Source of the DNA: an uncultured Treponema sp.
GTDB lineage: Bacteria; Spirochaetota; Spirochaetia; Treponematales; Treponemataceae
DNA length: 12,258 bases
Direction of reading: 5' to 3'
Assembly: GCA_937885175.1 (NCBI GenBank)
Contig: CAKZZO010000097.1
Coordinates: forward strand, 1 to 12,258
Shown here piece by piece: positions 1 through 6,653 of this stretch (positions within the stretch are counted from its first letter, which is position 1; each line of letters begins with the position of its first letter). The translations under genes and the position numbers were made by a program. The notes under the pieces were generated by a model, which worked only from the letters and a program-made list of their open reading frames with translations, did not search any database and was not told where the DNA came from.

Positions 1-90
1 GCAAACGCTTTTGTATGCGCTCGCCATGTGTATCGGCTGGAGGAAGGGAGGACATAGCGATGGCAATGATGCCGGACCGCCCATAAAAAG
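1..90. other. Upstream edge, no confident gene
   Basis: No gene can be supported here. A short frame open from the window edge (2-97, +) would end in a hydrophobic stretch followed by a Gly/Asp-rich tail, and could be the last ~31 residues of a gene lying mostly outside the window. It is too short to identify, and it would run into the first regulatory site at 91. The other two forward frames also close quickly, at 57 and 86. Confidence 0.25.
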
Positions 91-146
91 TGCATAAATA
101 TTCATAATTTCTGCATATGCATTGACCAAAAATGTATATCTTTCTA
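91..146 (+). promoter_or_regulatory. Three TGYAT sites phased at 21 bp (ARG-box-like operator)
   Basis: Sites begin at 91 (TGCATAAATATTCA), 112 (TGCATATGCATTGA) and 133 (TGTATATCTTTCTA), each exactly 21 bp after the last, so they lie on one face of the helix. The first matches the ARG-box pattern TGAAT-wwww-ATTCA at all but one base; the second and third are weaker. ArgR operators are classically paired 18-bp boxes 3 bp apart, which is a 21-bp period. The second site overlaps the -35 hexamer and the third runs into the -10, a layout suited to repression. That ArgR is the regulator is inference; an AT-rich coincidence is possible. Confidence 0.45.
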
Positions 147-150
147 TAAT
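122..150 (+). promoter_or_regulatory. Sigma-70-type promoter of the amino acid ABC operon
   Basis: The -35 hexamer TTGACC (122-127) and a perfect -10 TATAAT (145-150) are separated by 17 bp. Transcription would start near 156-158, giving a leader of about 50 nt before the binding-protein gene at 209. The -35 lies inside the second TGYAT site. Confidence 0.8.
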
Positions 151-158
151 CATGTGCG

Positions 159-196
159 AGGGACAAGGGCGATGATGCTGTGTCCCTTTATTTTTT
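159..196 (+). terminator. Promoter-proximal hairpin with T-tract in the leader (attenuator or 5' stabiliser)
   Basis: AGGGACA (159-165) pairs perfectly with TGTCCCT (181-187), with a possible inner three-pair stem (168-170 with 177-179). A T-rich run follows to 196, and the ribosome-binding site GGAGG begins at 197. The layout resembles an intrinsic terminator, yet it lies downstream of the promoter and within about 40 nt of the predicted start. It could attenuate the ABC operon, protect the 5' end of the mRNA, or end readthrough from upstream. Confidence 0.5.
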
Positions 197-208
197 GGAG
201 GCTTAAAA

Positions 209-1003
209 ATGAAAAAATCAGTACTTGTGGCCGCGGCTTTTTCTGCCCTGCTTGCACTTGTATCCTGCAACAAAAAGGTTGAGTCTGGTGAATTCACCAT
301 TGAGAAGGGGGTTCTGAAAGTTGGCATGGAAATCGGTTACCCGCCCATGGAATACTACGACGTTGATGGAAAAACGCCTGTTGGATTTGACATTGAGCTG
401 GGAAAGGCTGTAGCAGAAAAACTCGGCTTGAAGGTTGAATTTATTGACACTGCATGGGACGGCATTTTTGCAGGGCTAGAAACAAGCAAGTACGACTGTG
501 TTATGTCTGCGGCTACCATCACGCCCGAACGTCTGGAATCAATGGAATTCTCTGTTCCCTATGTTGGAAACGGACAGGCTATTGTAGTACGTGCTGAGGG
601 AGACTTTAAGCCGTCAACTCTGGAAGAACTGACTGGAAAGACAGTTGCCTATCAAGCAGAAACGACTTCTGACATCTTTATGACAAAACTTGGCGAAAAA
701 GGTTTGCAATTCTCTCCTGCAGAGTTTGACAAAGTTATCAATGCATACGACGAACTGAAACTGGGACGCTGTGATGCACTTGTATGTGATGCGCTGGTCT
801 ATGCAAACTACAAGGGTGACCCCGCATATGTTTCTACATGGACTGGCTCAGCAGATGAATTCTTTGGCGTTGCAATCCGCAAGGGTAACACTGACTTGCT
901 GGATAAGGTGAATGCAGCCCTCAAAGAGATGATTGCTGACGGTACGATGAAAGAACTCTACGTTAAAGTATTCGGCGTTGATTTGTCAGATACCATTAAG
1001 TAA
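209..1003 (+). CDS. Polar amino acid ABC transporter, substrate-binding lipoprotein (SBP family 3)
   Basis: This 264-residue periplasmic receptor captures an amino acid and delivers it to the permease encoded next. A signal peptide ends in the lipobox LVSC with Cys20 as the lipid anchor. The family-3 signature GFDIELGKAVAEKL spans residues 59-72. The ligand-contact pattern is typical: SAATITPER with Arg108 for the alpha-carboxylate, ETTSD (151-155) in the second lobe, and Asp194 in GRCDALVCD for the alpha-amino group. The start is fixed by GGAGG 7 nt upstream and by the signal peptide. It is the first gene of a three-gene operon behind a strong promoter with possible ARG-box-like sites. I cannot read the substrate with certainty; arginine, cystine, glutamine and histidine types share these motifs. 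Confidence 0.93.
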   Translation: MKKSVLVAAAFSALLALVSCNKKVESGEFTIEKGVLKVGMEIGYPPMEYYDVDGKTPVGFDIELGKAVAEKLGLKVEFIDTAWDGIFAGLETSKYDCVMSAATITPERLESMEFSVPYVGNGQAIVVRAEGDFKPSTLEELTGKTVAYQAETTSDIFMTKLGEKGLQFSPAEFDKVINAYDELKLGRCDALVCDALVYANYKGDPAYVSTWTGSADEFFGVAIRKGNTDLLDKVNAALKEMIADGTMKELYVKVFGVDLSDTIK

Positions 1004-1029
1004 CAGACGTATCCACAAAAAGGAATAGT

Positions 1030-1689
1030 ATGACCGCTTTACAGAAAATTATTACCTGGATTCCCGCGCTTTTGGACGGTGCAAAAATAACCATCCTGCT
1101 CACGCTCACTTCGGTGGCGGCGGGTATTGTACTGGGACTCTTTCTTGCATTGGGAAAAATGTCAAAAAAAGAAGTGCTCAAAAAAGTGTGTGGTGCTTAT
1201 ATCTTTTTCTTCCGTGGTACACCGCTTTTGATGCAGCTGTATTTTCTGTATTTCGGTCTGCCCAAACTTTTTCCAGTCCTGACACTCAGGAGCAAATTTC
1301 TTGCCGCCTTTATTGCCTTTGCCTTAAATTCAGGGGCCTACATGGCGGAATACATTCGTGCGGCAATCCAGTCCATAGACAAGGGGCAGAATGAAGCCAG
1401 CAAGGCATTGGGCTTTACCTATTGGCAGACAATGGGCCTTATCATAGTGCCTCAGTCAATCCGCCGCCTGATTCCTTCAATCGGCAATGAATTCATCATG
1501 GTCTTAAAGGATGCGTCTCTGGTTTCTCTGATTGCCCTGGAAGACATTACCAAGGTGACCCGCAGCATTGCTTCTTCTAGCGGCAACGAACTGGTATACA
1601 TTCCGGCAATGATTTTGTATCTGATTATTACCGCTGTGTTCAGCCTTGTGTTCAATAAGACTGAAAAGCGCTATTCGGTTTATGAATAA
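1030..1689 (+). CDS. Polar amino acid ABC transporter, permease (HisM/GlnP type)
   Basis: This 219-residue inner-membrane subunit forms the translocation pore, probably as a homodimer because only one permease gene is present. Family marks are RGTPLLMQL (62-70), the NSGAYMAEYIRAAIQSI segment (100-116), and the EAA loop around EASKALGFTYWQT (122-134) that docks the ATPase. About five hydrophobic segments are visible, and the length is normal for the family. It starts 26 bp after the binding-protein stop, with an AAAGGA-like ribosome site at about 1018-1024. Gene order (receptor, permease, ATPase) is the usual one for this transporter class. Confidence 0.93.
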   Translation: MTALQKIITWIPALLDGAKITILLTLTSVAAGIVLGLFLALGKMSKKEVLKKVCGAYIFFFRGTPLLMQLYFLYFGLPKLFPVLTLRSKFLAAFIAFALNSGAYMAEYIRAAIQSIDKGQNEASKALGFTYWQTMGLIIVPQSIRRLIPSIGNEFIMVLKDASLVSLIALEDITKVTRSIASSSGNELVYIPAMILYLIITAVFSLVFNKTEKRYSVYE

Positions 1690-1701
1690 GCGGGTTTGAT
1701 G

Positions 1702-1736
1702 TACGAAGTCGAACTCGTAACTGCGCATCCATGCGC
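1702..1736 (+). other. Two small hairpins between permease and ATPase genes
   Basis: In the 64-nt gap, TACGA (1702-1706) can pair with TCGTA (1715-1719), and GCGCA (1723-1727) with TGCGC (1732-1736) over a 4-nt loop. No T-tract follows, so they do not look like terminators. They may be processing or stability elements, or chance. The ATPase ribosome site (AGGGGA, about 1740-1745) follows directly. Confidence 0.3.
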
Positions 1737-1753
1737 GATAGGGGATTTGAAAA

Positions 1754-2512
1754 ATGAGTATCATTAAGACTGAAAATATTGACGTTTCCTTTGGCAATTT
1801 GCATGTACTGAAGGGCGTTTCCCTTGCCGTGGAAGCTCAGGAAGTAGTCTGCATCATCGGTCCCAGTGGTGCGGGAAAATCAACTTTTTTGCGCACGCTA
1901 AACCGACTGGAAAAATTTGACAGCGGCAAAATCTTTGTAGATGACAAACTGCTTGACCAGTACGATAAGGGCAAGCACACCTTTGCCATGCCCAAGCACG
2001 AGCGCGCACAGGTGCTTTTGGAGATGGGCATGGTCTTTCAGCGTTTTAATCTTTTTCCTCATAAAACGGTGCTGGAAAACGTCATGATTGCGCCCACTCA
2101 TGTGCGTAAGATTTCTAAGGCAGAAGCCAAAGAACGTGCGCTGGATTTGCTTGCCCGCGTAGGTCTGGCAGATAAGGTGGACGAATACCCAAATAAATTG
2201 AGTGGCGGACAGCAGCAGCGTGTTGCCATTGCCCGCGCCTTGGCCATGGAGCCAAAAATCATGCTCTTTGATGAGCCAACCAGCGCACTCGACCCTGAAC
2301 TGGTAGGTGAAGTTCTTTCCGTTATGAAAAAACTGGCGGAAGACGGCATGACGATGATTGTGGTGACCCACGAAATGGGTTTTGCCCGCGAAGTTGCAAA
2401 CCGCGTCATCTTTATGGAAAACGGAAAAATTGTAGAAGAAGGTAAGCCCGACGAAATTTTTGGTGCGCCTAAGAGCGAACGCCTGCAGCAGTTCTTAAAG
2501 AGCGTACTATAA
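1754..2512 (+). CDS. Polar amino acid ABC transporter, ATP-binding subunit (GlnQ/HisP type)
   Basis: This 252-residue cytoplasmic ATPase powers the importer. All nucleotide-binding motifs are intact: Walker A GPSGAGKST (36-44), Q-loop glutamine Q96 in VFQRFNLFPH, signature LSGGQQQR (149-156), Walker B with D-loop IMLFDEPTSALD (169-180), and switch histidine H206 in VTHEMGF. An extra 15-20 residues precede the Q-loop (about 65-90, KGKHTFAMPKHERAQ region), comparable to the longer loop of HisP. The start has AGGGGA about 8 nt upstream. The last six bases overlap tail-to-tail with the Nudix gene on the other strand, so no dedicated terminator fits between them. Confidence 0.95.
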   Translation: MSIIKTENIDVSFGNLHVLKGVSLAVEAQEVVCIIGPSGAGKSTFLRTLNRLEKFDSGKIFVDDKLLDQYDKGKHTFAMPKHERAQVLLEMGMVFQRFNLFPHKTVLENVMIAPTHVRKISKAEAKERALDLLARVGLADKVDEYPNKLSGGQQQRVAIARALAMEPKIMLFDEPTSALDPELVGEVLSVMKKLAEDGMTMIVVTHEMGFAREVANRVIFMENGKIVEEGKPDEIFGAPKSERLQQFLKSVL

Positions 2513-2977
2513 GGATTTTCCGTCCAATATTTTTTGCACAAGAGCCCCCTTTTGATACACCAGTTTGAGTGAAAAGAAGGGGGCATTTTCTTGCAGGAGG
2601 CGGAAAAAAATCTTATCCCCCTCCCACAAATTCAGTTCTGATATGCGGGAAATAGGTACCCACTCCAGGCTGCCTTCATCGCAGGAAATCATGTCGCCAG
2701 AAAAGCCTGTCGCCGTGTACAGGCACATGTATTCTGGCGGATTGTCATCAGATACAAAGGTAACAATGCCACGGAAGCGATAGTCTGTAAGAGTAAGTCC
2801 TGTCTCTTCCTTCACTTCCCGCAAGAGACAGTCTTCTGGACTTTCGCTTCCTTCAAAGTGTCCGCCCACCCCAATCCATTTGTCACGGTTGATGTCATTC
2901 TTTTTGCTTACCCGATGCAGCATGAGATAACAGCCGTCTTTTTCTATGTAGCAAAGCGTAGTGAGCGGAGAAGGCAT
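2507..2977 (-). CDS. Nudix hydrolase, 8-oxo-dGTP diphosphatase (MutT/MTH1-like)
   Basis: This 156-residue enzyme probably cleaves oxidised or other nucleoside triphosphates to monophosphates, cleaning the nucleotide pool. A complete Nudix box (G-x5-E-x7-REVKEETGL) spans residues 39-61, with metal-binding glutamates E54, E57 and E58. The flanks WIGVGGHFEG, YRFRGIVTFVSD, LNLWEGDKIFFRLL and APFFSLKLVY match the 8-oxo-dGTPase-like Nudix group. It is the last gene of the cyclase-TRAP operon: its ATG shares one base with the TGA of the TRAP gene (TGATG) and has only a weak ribosome site of its own, which suggests translational coupling. Substrate specificity is inferred from resemblance. Confidence 0.88.
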   Translation of the reverse strand: MPSPLTTLCYIEKDGCYLMLHRVSKKNDINRDKWIGVGGHFEGSESPEDCLLREVKEETGLTLTDYRFRGIVTFVSDDNPPEYMCLYTATGFSGDMISCDEGSLEWVPISRISELNLWEGDKIFFRLLQENAPFFSLKLVYQKGALVQKILDGKSL

Positions 2978-4005
2978 CAGTTTGTCGCCGCCTTCATTTT
3001 TGCAATCAAGTCTTCGCCGTAAACAGTGGCAAAGGTGTCCATCACCCCGGCCGTTGCATTGGCAAATTCTTTAAGATTGGGATTGGTAATGGTCATGCCG
3101 GCATTATGCAGACGAGCCACAAAAGATTCGGTTTGCTTTTTTACCAGTTGTCTGTCCAAATCCTGAGCCTTGATGGCGGCATTCAGCAAAATCTGACGGT
3201 CACCTTCTCCCAGAGCATCCCACAAAGACTTGCGGATAACAAGGGGCATGGCATCGTAGCTGTGATTTGTGACGGAAAGATATTTCTGCTCCTCATACAA
3301 CTTGCTGTTGTAGATGATGGGGATGGGGTTTTCCTGCGAGTCAAACAATCCGTCTCGAAGTGCCGCCTTAAGTTCATTGAATGCATAGGGCTTGGGATTT
3401 GCTCCCAGCGTAGACATGGTTTCCATAACGATTTGATTTGGCGGCGTGCGAATGTTCAAACCCTTCATGTCCGCCACTTTATTGACTGGCTTATTTGTGG
3501 TTGTTACGCAGCGGAAACCGTTATCATAGTGAGAAAGCACCACAATGTTAAAAGGTTCAAGCGTCTTGTTCACTTCCTTAATCAAATCACTGTCCATGAA
3601 TTTCCATGCGGAGTCAAAGTCTGAGAACAAAAAGGGCATGGCTGAAATGCCCAGTTTTGTGGCGTATACGGCAAAGTTTCCTGCACTTGAAACTGTCATG
3701 TCTACCTTGTCATTGATTACGCCTTCAATCAGTTCCGCATCGCTTCCCAATTCGCCGTTGGGGTGAATGGAGATTGTAATGCGTCCGTTTGAATTTTGCT
3801 CTACTTCTTCCTTGAATAATTTGGACGCTAGGCCACGAGGGTCTTCTGCATTGGTGGAAAAGCCCAGCGAAATAGTCACGTGTTCTACTTCTGAAACTGT
3901 TTCCTGCACTTGTTTGTTCTGAACAAGTTTCTGCTGCTTCTTACATGCATTGAGCGAGAGTAACGCAAGTGCGCACATCGCCCATACCATCAGTTTTTTA
4001 GCCAT
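2977..4005 (-). CDS. TRAP-type substrate-binding lipoprotein (DctP/SiaP family), orphan
   Basis: This 342-residue periplasmic protein is anchored by a lipobox (LNAC, Cys21). It shows the DctP-family core: R165 in NGFRCVTTTNKPV, the carboxylate-binding arginine R186 in GLNIRTPPN, then FNELKAALRDGLFDSQENP (209-227), with N226 aligning to the conserved Asn of SiaP, and LYEEQKYLSVTNHSY (236-250). It should bind an organic acid or similar carboxylate ligand. No DctQ or DctM membrane gene lies in the window. Its start overlaps the cyclase gene by 8 bp but has a good ribosome site (AGGAGA, 4014-4019), so expression is tied to the sensor. A co-receptor role is my inference; transport with a distant DctQM pair is the alternative. 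Confidence 0.9.
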   Translation of the reverse strand: MAKKLMVWAMCALALLSLNACKKQQKLVQNKQVQETVSEVEHVTISLGFSTNAEDPRGLASKLFKEEVEQNSNGRITISIHPNGELGSDAELIEGVINDKVDMTVSSAGNFAVYATKLGISAMPFLFSDFDSAWKFMDSDLIKEVNKTLEPFNIVVLSHYDNGFRCVTTTNKPVNKVADMKGLNIRTPPNQIVMETMSTLGANPKPYAFNELKAALRDGLFDSQENPIPIIYNSKLYEEQKYLSVTNHSYDAMPLVIRKSLWDALGEGDRQILLNAAIKAQDLDRQLVKKQTESFVARLHNAGMTITNPNLKEFANATAGVMDTFATVYGEDLIAKMKAATN

Positions 4006-5872
4006 AGACTGATTCTCCTGCTTCTTTCATCGTCTCTACATCAAAGGTGGCAAAATTATTCTTGCCACCTTCCTTTACAGAATACAATGCGGCATCGGCA
4101 TACTTGAACAATTCTTTGTAGGATTTAGCCTGCATGGGAAACAGTGAAATGCCTATGCTTGATGTAACATTTACTGCAATGTCTCCGCTCGTGTAGGTTT
4201 CGTGCAAAATACTGTTCAGCACACGTGCTTTTTCCGCAATGATTTCCTTTATTTTTTCCCGCGGCATTGTTTCTGGCAAGGTAAGGAAAACGCAAAATTC
4301 GTCACCACCAATACGCCCGATAAAATCCCGCTCGGAAAAGACCAGTTTTAGCTTATTTGCCGCATCACAGATTGCCGTATCCCCTGCACTGTGTCCGATT
4401 TTGTCATTCACCTGCTTAAAGTTGTCCAGGTCAAGCATATAGAATGCACCGACGGCATCTCTATCCCTTGTCTTTATCCAGTTGTCCACATGCTTTTCCA
4501 TGGAAACTTTATTGAGCAAGCCTGAAAGCAAATCAGTTTCAGCCATCTCTTTCAGTTCCTGCTCATGGACAACCTGTTCATTTACATTGGCAAGGCTTCC
4601 AATAAGTTTAACCGGAACACCGCCTTCTTTGTCCTTGATGAGCGTTCCAGAAAGCCTGTACCATACATATTCATTCTCCCCTGCAATCAAGCGTAATTCT
4701 GAACTGTATGAAGTTTCTCCAGAAGCGATAAAATCCTGCAAGCGGGTACGCAAGTCGCGTTCTGATTCGTGAATACGCTCTTCAATCATATTGAACCAGT
4801 CAATGGGCAACTGCCGCAAGTTTTCGCCAAAGAGGAATTTTGTGTCGCCAGTAAATTCAATTACCTTGCGTTCAAAATCATATTCATAAACCAAAGTCTG
4901 ACTGCTCTGAGAGGTAACGGCATAGCGAACATTGTCTTTTTCAATTTTTTCGTTTTCTTTCAGGAGTTCTAAGATAAAATAGATAAAGGCACTAAAGACC
5001 AGCAGCACTACCAGAATAAGCATAATGCTCATCCAGACAATTCTGCGCTGCTGGGCATTCAGATAATCCGCCGTAACCGCAGAAAGGACATACCAGCCGT
5101 TCATATTAACTGGCGTATAGACCATGATACGTTCTTCACCATTGATTTCGTAACGCACGCTGTCCGTTTTGTTTGCCTTGATATCATTACGGATTGTGTT
5201 CAGCCTCAGGTTGCTCAAAGCCTGCTGGTCTGCCATAAAAGTAAGCCAGTTTTCGGAAAAGCATAATCGTTCTGCACTTGAACTGCCCACCAAAACACGC
5301 CCCGTACTGTCTACAAGAAAAGAATAGCCGCTGCCGCTAAAGGTGTCTACGGCAAAAATATTGTCCAAAATTGAATAGGCGAATGTTCCTGTAATGACAC
5401 CTACCACTTTTTTGTTCTGAAAAATCGGTACGGCAAGAGTCAAGACTTTTTCGCCGTCTTCATCCAGAGAAATGTTTGATGAAACGGAAGCAGTTCCCCG
5501 CAAGGCTTGCTTAAAATAGTCGTTCATCATAATGTTGCCAGACGACTTGCCGTCGTAATTGATGGTCATGCCGCTGGTATTTGCAACTGCAATGCGCTTA
5601 AATTCACCCACGCCTTTTGTGGACATAATTGTTTGCTTGATTTTGTTGTAATCATTCATGTCGATGTCGGTAAAGTAACGTGCCTGACTTTCCAGCATGA
5701 ACAACTGGTCATTCAGTTTGACTTTGAAAGTACCAGCATACAAAACAGCCGTTTCTTTGAGGAAGTTTGTAGAATTTGCATAGACTGTTGCACTGATTCG
5801 CTGTTGAAAAAAGAAAAAAGCAAATACAATAATGGCAAGAAGAACAACAAAAGTTATGATACGTCGTTTCAT
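3998..5872 (-). CDS. dCache-PAS-GGDEF membrane diguanylate cyclase
   Basis: This 624-residue sensor probably makes c-di-GMP in response to a periplasmic signal. A membrane segment (about 7-23) and a second (about 279-303) bracket a double-Cache sensor domain (about 31-270, with MNDYFKQALRGTASVS and LTLAVPIFQNKKVVGVITGTF). A PAS_3-like domain follows (about 315-435, with the ENEYVWYRLSGTLIKDKEGG hallmark), then a GGDEF domain (about 445-608). Metal-binding D481 in DLDNFKQVND and an intact GGDEF (522-526) indicate activity. The usual RxxD inhibitory site is absent: the four residues at 513-516 are SERD. GAGGAG 7 nt upstream supports the start. It heads the operon with the TRAP binding protein. 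The Cache region lacks an obvious RxxWY amino-acid motif. Confidence 0.93.
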   Translation of the reverse strand: MKRRIITFVVLLAIIVFAFFFFQQRISATVYANSTNFLKETAVLYAGTFKVKLNDQLFMLESQARYFTDIDMNDYNKIKQTIMSTKGVGEFKRIAVANTSGMTINYDGKSSGNIMMNDYFKQALRGTASVSSNISLDEDGEKVLTLAVPIFQNKKVVGVITGTFAYSILDNIFAVDTFSGSGYSFLVDSTGRVLVGSSSAERLCFSENWLTFMADQQALSNLRLNTIRNDIKANKTDSVRYEINGEERIMVYTPVNMNGWYVLSAVTADYLNAQQRRIVWMSIMLILVVLLVFSAFIYFILELLKENEKIEKDNVRYAVTSQSSQTLVYEYDFERKVIEFTGDTKFLFGENLRQLPIDWFNMIEERIHESERDLRTRLQDFIASGETSYSSELRLIAGENEYVWYRLSGTLIKDKEGGVPVKLIGSLANVNEQVVHEQELKEMAETDLLSGLLNKVSMEKHVDNWIKTRDRDAVGAFYMLDLDNFKQVNDKIGHSAGDTAICDAANKLKLVFSERDFIGRIGGDEFCVFLTLPETMPREKIKEIIAEKARVLNSILHETYTSGDIAVNVTSSIGISLFPMQAKSYKELFKYADAALYSVKEGGKNNFATFDVETMKEAGESVYG

Positions 5873-5912
5873 ATACGCACTCCTCTATCCTCTCGCCAAA
5901 ATATCTATTTTT

Positions 5913-5941
5913 ATTATACACGACAAATGAGAAGCACGCAA
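5913..5941 (-). promoter_or_regulatory. Promoter of the cyclase-TRAP-Nudix operon
   Basis: On the minus strand a perfect -10 TATAAT (plus-strand 5913-5918) is preceded at 17 bp by TTGCGT (5936-5941), which has only the TTG of the -35 consensus. The start would fall near 5906, giving a leader of about 35 nt. A 10-bp palindrome ATATCGATAT (5959-5968) lies 17 bp upstream of the -35 and could be an activator or repressor site. Confidence 0.6.
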
Positions 5942-5977
5942 ATTCTTTAGCAGTATTTATATCGATATTTATTGCTG

Positions 5978-5999
5978 AAAAAAATCTTTTGGCTTTTTA
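5978..5999 (-). terminator. Weak T-tract after the P-II gene
   Basis: Right after the P-II stop the minus strand reads AAAAAGCC, AAAAGA and then seven T. Only an A/T stem is possible, so this is at best a weak terminator ahead of the next operon's promoter region. Confidence 0.25.
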
Positions 6000-6653
6000 T
6001 GCGTCCTTTTTTCCCAAAAGCGTAAAATCGTCTACTTCGCTGCAGAATGCAATGCCGCTCCCCGGCTCGCTCAAACATTTTAGCTCTCGGATTGCATCAA
6101 GAACAGCCGCTTTTTTCTCGCTTTCTACAACAATCAGGAGCATTTCTTTTTCAGGAACAATATGAACACCAAAGAATTTTTCATCGTCTTCCCTGGCAGT
6201 TCCCCGTGCATTGATGACAGTACCGCCACCTGCTCCAGCCCTTCTCGCGGCCGCCATGGCATCATCTGCATATCCTTTGTTCAGAATAACTGAAATTAAT
6301 TCCCGTGATTTTTCCATCTGCTTTTCTCCTTTGTTTTTTTCCTGAGTGACAAGGCCTCTCTTCATCATCGCATTCACATCTATTGAAAAAAGGCAGCCAA
6401 AACGAGGTTTTTCAGACTCTGTGGCCCTTACAATTGCATTGATAATGATTTCTTTTTGGCCTCCATCTACAACCATGTAAATCAAGTCCTTTGTTGTTTC
6501 TCCCAGCCCAAATACCGCCGCCACATTAGACTGTGCCAGACCTCGCCCCATAAGAACGGTACCGCCACCACAGCCAGCTTTGACCGCCGCCGCCGTAAGA
6601 AGCTCGTCCTTATCATGGGGAACTATACTTATCAGCAATGAAAACATACTCAT
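5997..6653 (-). CDS. Tandem P-II-like signalling protein (two fused GlnB-type domains)
   Basis: This 218-residue protein holds two P-II-fold units in one chain, about 1-98 and 114-218. Each carries the same landmarks: AAVKAGCGGGTVLMGRG (22-38) against AARRAGAGGGTVINARGT (135-152), then a strand LIYMVV against MLLIVV, then a B-loop-like SEKPRFGCLFSIDV (80-93) against LSEPGSGIAFCSEV (194-207). The T-loops are short and lack the uridylylated tyrosine of GlnB/GlnK. The start overlaps the DUF1538 stop as ATGA and has AGAGG 6 nt upstream. By analogy with Amt-GlnK and SbtA-SbtB it is probably a nucleotide-responsive gate for the membrane protein encoded before it. The ligand is unknown. Confidence 0.85.
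   Translation of the reverse strand: MSMFSLLISIVPHDKDELLTAAAVKAGCGGGTVLMGRGLAQSNVAAVFGLGETTKDLIYMVVDGGQKEIIINAIVRATESEKPRFGCLFSIDVNAMMKRGLVTQEKNKGEKQMEKSRELISVILNKGYADDAMAAARRAGAGGGTVINARGTAREDDEKFFGVHIVPEKEMLLIVVESEKKAAVLDAIRELKCLSEPGSGIAFCSEVDDFTLLGKKDA

Noticed and set aside
1898..2586. Two long antisense reading frames (157 and 162 residues) opposite the ABC ATPase gene
   Set aside because: They are shadows of a strongly conserved ATPase gene; their translations are Ser/Arg- or His-rich with no domain, and no promoter or ribosome site was seen.
3106..3624. A 172-residue plus-strand frame opposite the TRAP gene
   Set aside because: The TRAP protein has intact family motifs across this interval, and the antisense translation resembles no protein.
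5507..5950. A 147-residue plus-strand frame overlapping the cyclase start and promoter
   Set aside because: It is antisense to the Cache domain and the promoter; its His/Cys-rich translation is typical of a shadow frame.
5951..5977. Imperfect inverted repeat CAG...CTG around ATATCGATAT as a terminator or operator
   Set aside because: Only the central 10 bp pair cleanly and no T-tract follows; it is kept as a note beside the promoter, not as a called site.
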